Position numbers and translations under genes: made by a program. Shown in pieces: positions 33,874 to 35,483 of a stretch of DNA of 35,483 nt (position 1 is its first letter; the number at the start of each line of letters is the position of its first letter). Under the pieces are notes generated by a model, which saw only the letters and a program-made list of their open reading frames with translations, searched no databases and was not told the DNA's origin. Source of the DNA: Ichthyophthirius multifiliis (taxonomy: Eukaryota > Ciliophora > Oligohymenophorea > Hymenostomatida); the NCBI RefSeq assembly GCF_000220395.1, contig NW_004087000.1, positions 2,987 to 38,469 on the forward strand, in the 5' to 3' direction.

Positions 33874-35177
33874 ATGCATTAAATAAACACTTCAGATGAT
33901 TTAAACCAACTCTGTAAAGTAAATCCTGGTAAATTATTAGCTTTATAATTTTACACATCATGGTATGAACATTCTGTAATGTACACAACTTAGTTAGAAT
34001 AATTATTATCTTTTTTTCCAGAAAAAGAATCAATAATATTTGCTAAAATTGATGCGGAAAATTTGCCTGAAATATCCTCCAAATATTAGATATAATCAGT
34101 CCCAACACTTCTCTTAATAGATTGTCTTAAAAAAGTAAAAATTCTTAAATTAGAAAATGAACCAATTGCTTAATTATTAGAAACATTAACGAACGAAAAA
34201 GAAAAATATGAGAAATAATATATAGCAGAAAAAGAACATTTTTTTTCCAAAATAAGTTAAATATTGTCTAACCCTGGTCTCACAATGTTTATTGTAGGTA
34301 CTCCAACTGCTCCTTAATGTAGATTTACACGATAATTAGTAGACATATTAGCAGAAATGGAAGTAAAGTTTTAATATTATGACGTAAATACGGATGATGA
34401 TATGGTTATATGGTTGAAATAATATAGTAAATGGCCTACGTTTCCTCAAATTTTTATAAATGGTAAATTACTAGGAGGATTAGATTCATTTAAGGATCAT
34501 ATGGCTAAAGGAACTTTACAACTTCCAGATGAATGTAAAATATCTAATCCGTAATAAAGACTAAAATAATTAATAAACGAAAATAAAACTCTTCTATTTT
34601 TATAAGGTACTCCTTCTTCTGTTACTTTAAATACTTAAACAACTGAAATGTTATAAACTTTACAAAACTCAGGTTTTAGATTTAATTGTTTTAATTTGGA
34701 TAATGATTAGGCTTTATTAAATCATTTTGAAAATGTATTAAAAGTTCAAATTCCAGTATTTTATGCAGGAGGAAATTTAGTTGGGGGATTGGAAGAAGTA
34801 AAAAAATTAGAAAAAGAAGATAAACTATTGGAAAAAATCCCAGGAAGTGAATGGGTTTTAGATAGTGAAAAGAAAATTAAATTTTTATTAAAAAATTATA
34901 ATGTTTTAGCTTTTATTAATGGAGTTCCTAATGATTCTAATTGTGAAAAATCAAAAGAATTTATAGAAATTTTAAATAAGTTGAATATTTAATTCGAATT
35001 CTTTAACGTTGATTTTGATATTGGGGTTTCTGAATAGCTAAAAAAAAATCAGGGTTTAATTAAATTCCTTAGCTATATGTTGAAAGTGAACTTATTGGAG
35101 GATTAGATGTAGTAAAAAAATTAGCAAATGATGGAGATTTAATAATTTAATTAAAAAAATATATTAAATAAAAATGA
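33874..35177 (+). CDS. PICOT/GRX3-like protein: thioredoxin-like domain plus three glutaredoxin domains
   Basis: Member of the multidomain monothiol glutaredoxin family that handles Fe-S clusters and iron signalling. About 434 residues, no intron. A thioredoxin-like domain comes first (LLALQFYTSWYEHSVMYTTQ ... QIQSVPTLLLID); its active-site position reads WYEH, without cysteines. Grx 1 is FIVGTPTAPQCRFTRQLVDI ... WPTFPQIFINGKLLGGLDSF, with C149 in CRFT rather than CGFS. Grx 2 (LQGTPSSVTLNTQTTEM ... IPVFYAGGNLVGGLEEV) has no active-site Cys. Grx 3 (AFINGVPNDSNCEKSKEF ... IPQLYVESELIGGLDVVKKL) has C357 in CEKS. The KGTPxxPxCGF...GGLD glutathione-site frame is therefore kept but all three sites are altered. 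Trx plus three Grx is the plant GRXS17 architecture. One A is missing in the run 35040-35048; TGA is at 35175-35177. Confidence 0.9.
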
Positions 35178-35483
35178 AAAAAAATATTTTTAGGTAAACA
35201 ATTATATATATACATACACATTAAATAAAATAATTAAGTATTACTTTTTCAAAAAATAATTATTTTATGTTTCTAAATATTATTTTAATTATTAAAGTTT
35301 TATAATTATTTATAAATTTTGCTTAAAGATTAAATAAATCTAACTTATTTTTTAAAGTTTAAAATAACACAATCAATTTATAAAAATTCATTTTTTACTT
35401 AAGTTTTTTTTTTTTTAAAGTATAGAATATATTCTCCGCTAAATAAAATAAAAACTATTTATTTATTTAGTAACATATATACA
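35178..35483. other. Terminal A/T-rich spacer
   Basis: Nothing recognisable downstream of the PICOT-like gene to the end of the window. No telomeric repeat is present, so the window does not end at a chromosome end. Confidence 0.6.

Noticed and set aside
33902-33916. TAAACCAACTCTGTA resembles the Tetrahymena chromosome breakage sequence
   Set aside because: It is one base short of the consensus core, lies inside the coding sequence of the PICOT-like gene, and no telomere repeat is nearby.
34789-34992. Plus ORF of 67 codons beginning MEEVKKLEKEDK
   Set aside because: Nearly all of it is in the PICOT-like frame: it is an internal piece between TAA/TAG glutamine codons, not a separate gene.
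1-35483. tRNA, rRNA, transposons, LTR or virus-like elements, CRISPR
   Set aside because: No B-box-like GGTTCGAATC in a cloverleaf context, no rRNA core sequence, no reverse transcriptase, integrase, capsid or transposase motifs, and no spaced repeats were seen on either strand.

Overview
The window reads as macronuclear-type DNA of an oligohymenophorean ciliate. Base composition is extremely A+T-rich. Every gene that can be checked against a known family needs TAA and TAG read as glutamine and ends at TGA, for example the kinesin P-loop GQSGSGKS, where the Q is a TAA. Introns are short (mostly 32-85 nt, GT...AG), and intergenic DNA is nearly pure A/T. An Ichthyophthirius-like hymenostome fits best; this is an inference from composition and code, not a database match. 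Standard-code ORF calling fails here, so the genes below were assembled by reading codons, splice sites and family motifs by eye.

Layout. Left third: an N-terminal-motor kinesin (minus, 333-3590), a PHO80/P-type cyclin (minus, 4163-4902) and a large rabconnectin-3/Rav1-like V-ATPase regulator (plus, 5571-12882). Middle: a poorly resolved stretch with weak ORFs (13.0-14.8 kb), a MORN-repeat protein with an acylation-type N-terminus (minus, 15080-16371), a kinesin-like protein with a degenerate motor and long coiled coil (plus, 16635-21035), a CCT-domain regulator (plus, 21971-23653), the ciliary LRR protein CFAP410 (plus, 24329-25260) and a multi-pass membrane protein of unknown role (plus, 25519-26947). 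Right third: a small coiled-coil protein (minus, 27082-27447), a NUDT5-like ADP-sugar pyrophosphatase (minus, 28311-28951), a small one-pass membrane protein (plus, 29720-29923), an SDF2-like ER MIR-domain protein (minus, 31399-32556) and a PICOT/GRX3-type multidomain glutaredoxin (plus, 33874-35177).

The content is ordinary eukaryotic housekeeping with a cytoskeletal and ciliary flavour: two kinesin-family proteins, CFAP410, a MORN protein and a coiled-coil protein. No rRNA, tRNA, mobile element, CRISPR array or virus-like element was recognised. Genes are single transcription units on both strands, with no sign of operons.

Two things stand out. First, several otherwise clean genes each lose frame at a homopolymer and always by one missing A (coding sense), while other genes, including the 2,196-codon rabconnectin gene, are perfectly in frame. 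Undercalled homopolymers are the simplest explanation, but -1 slippage on A-runs should be tested. Second, several proteins keep their fold signature while losing catalytic residues: the pseudo-motor kinesin, and a PICOT protein without any CGFS site.
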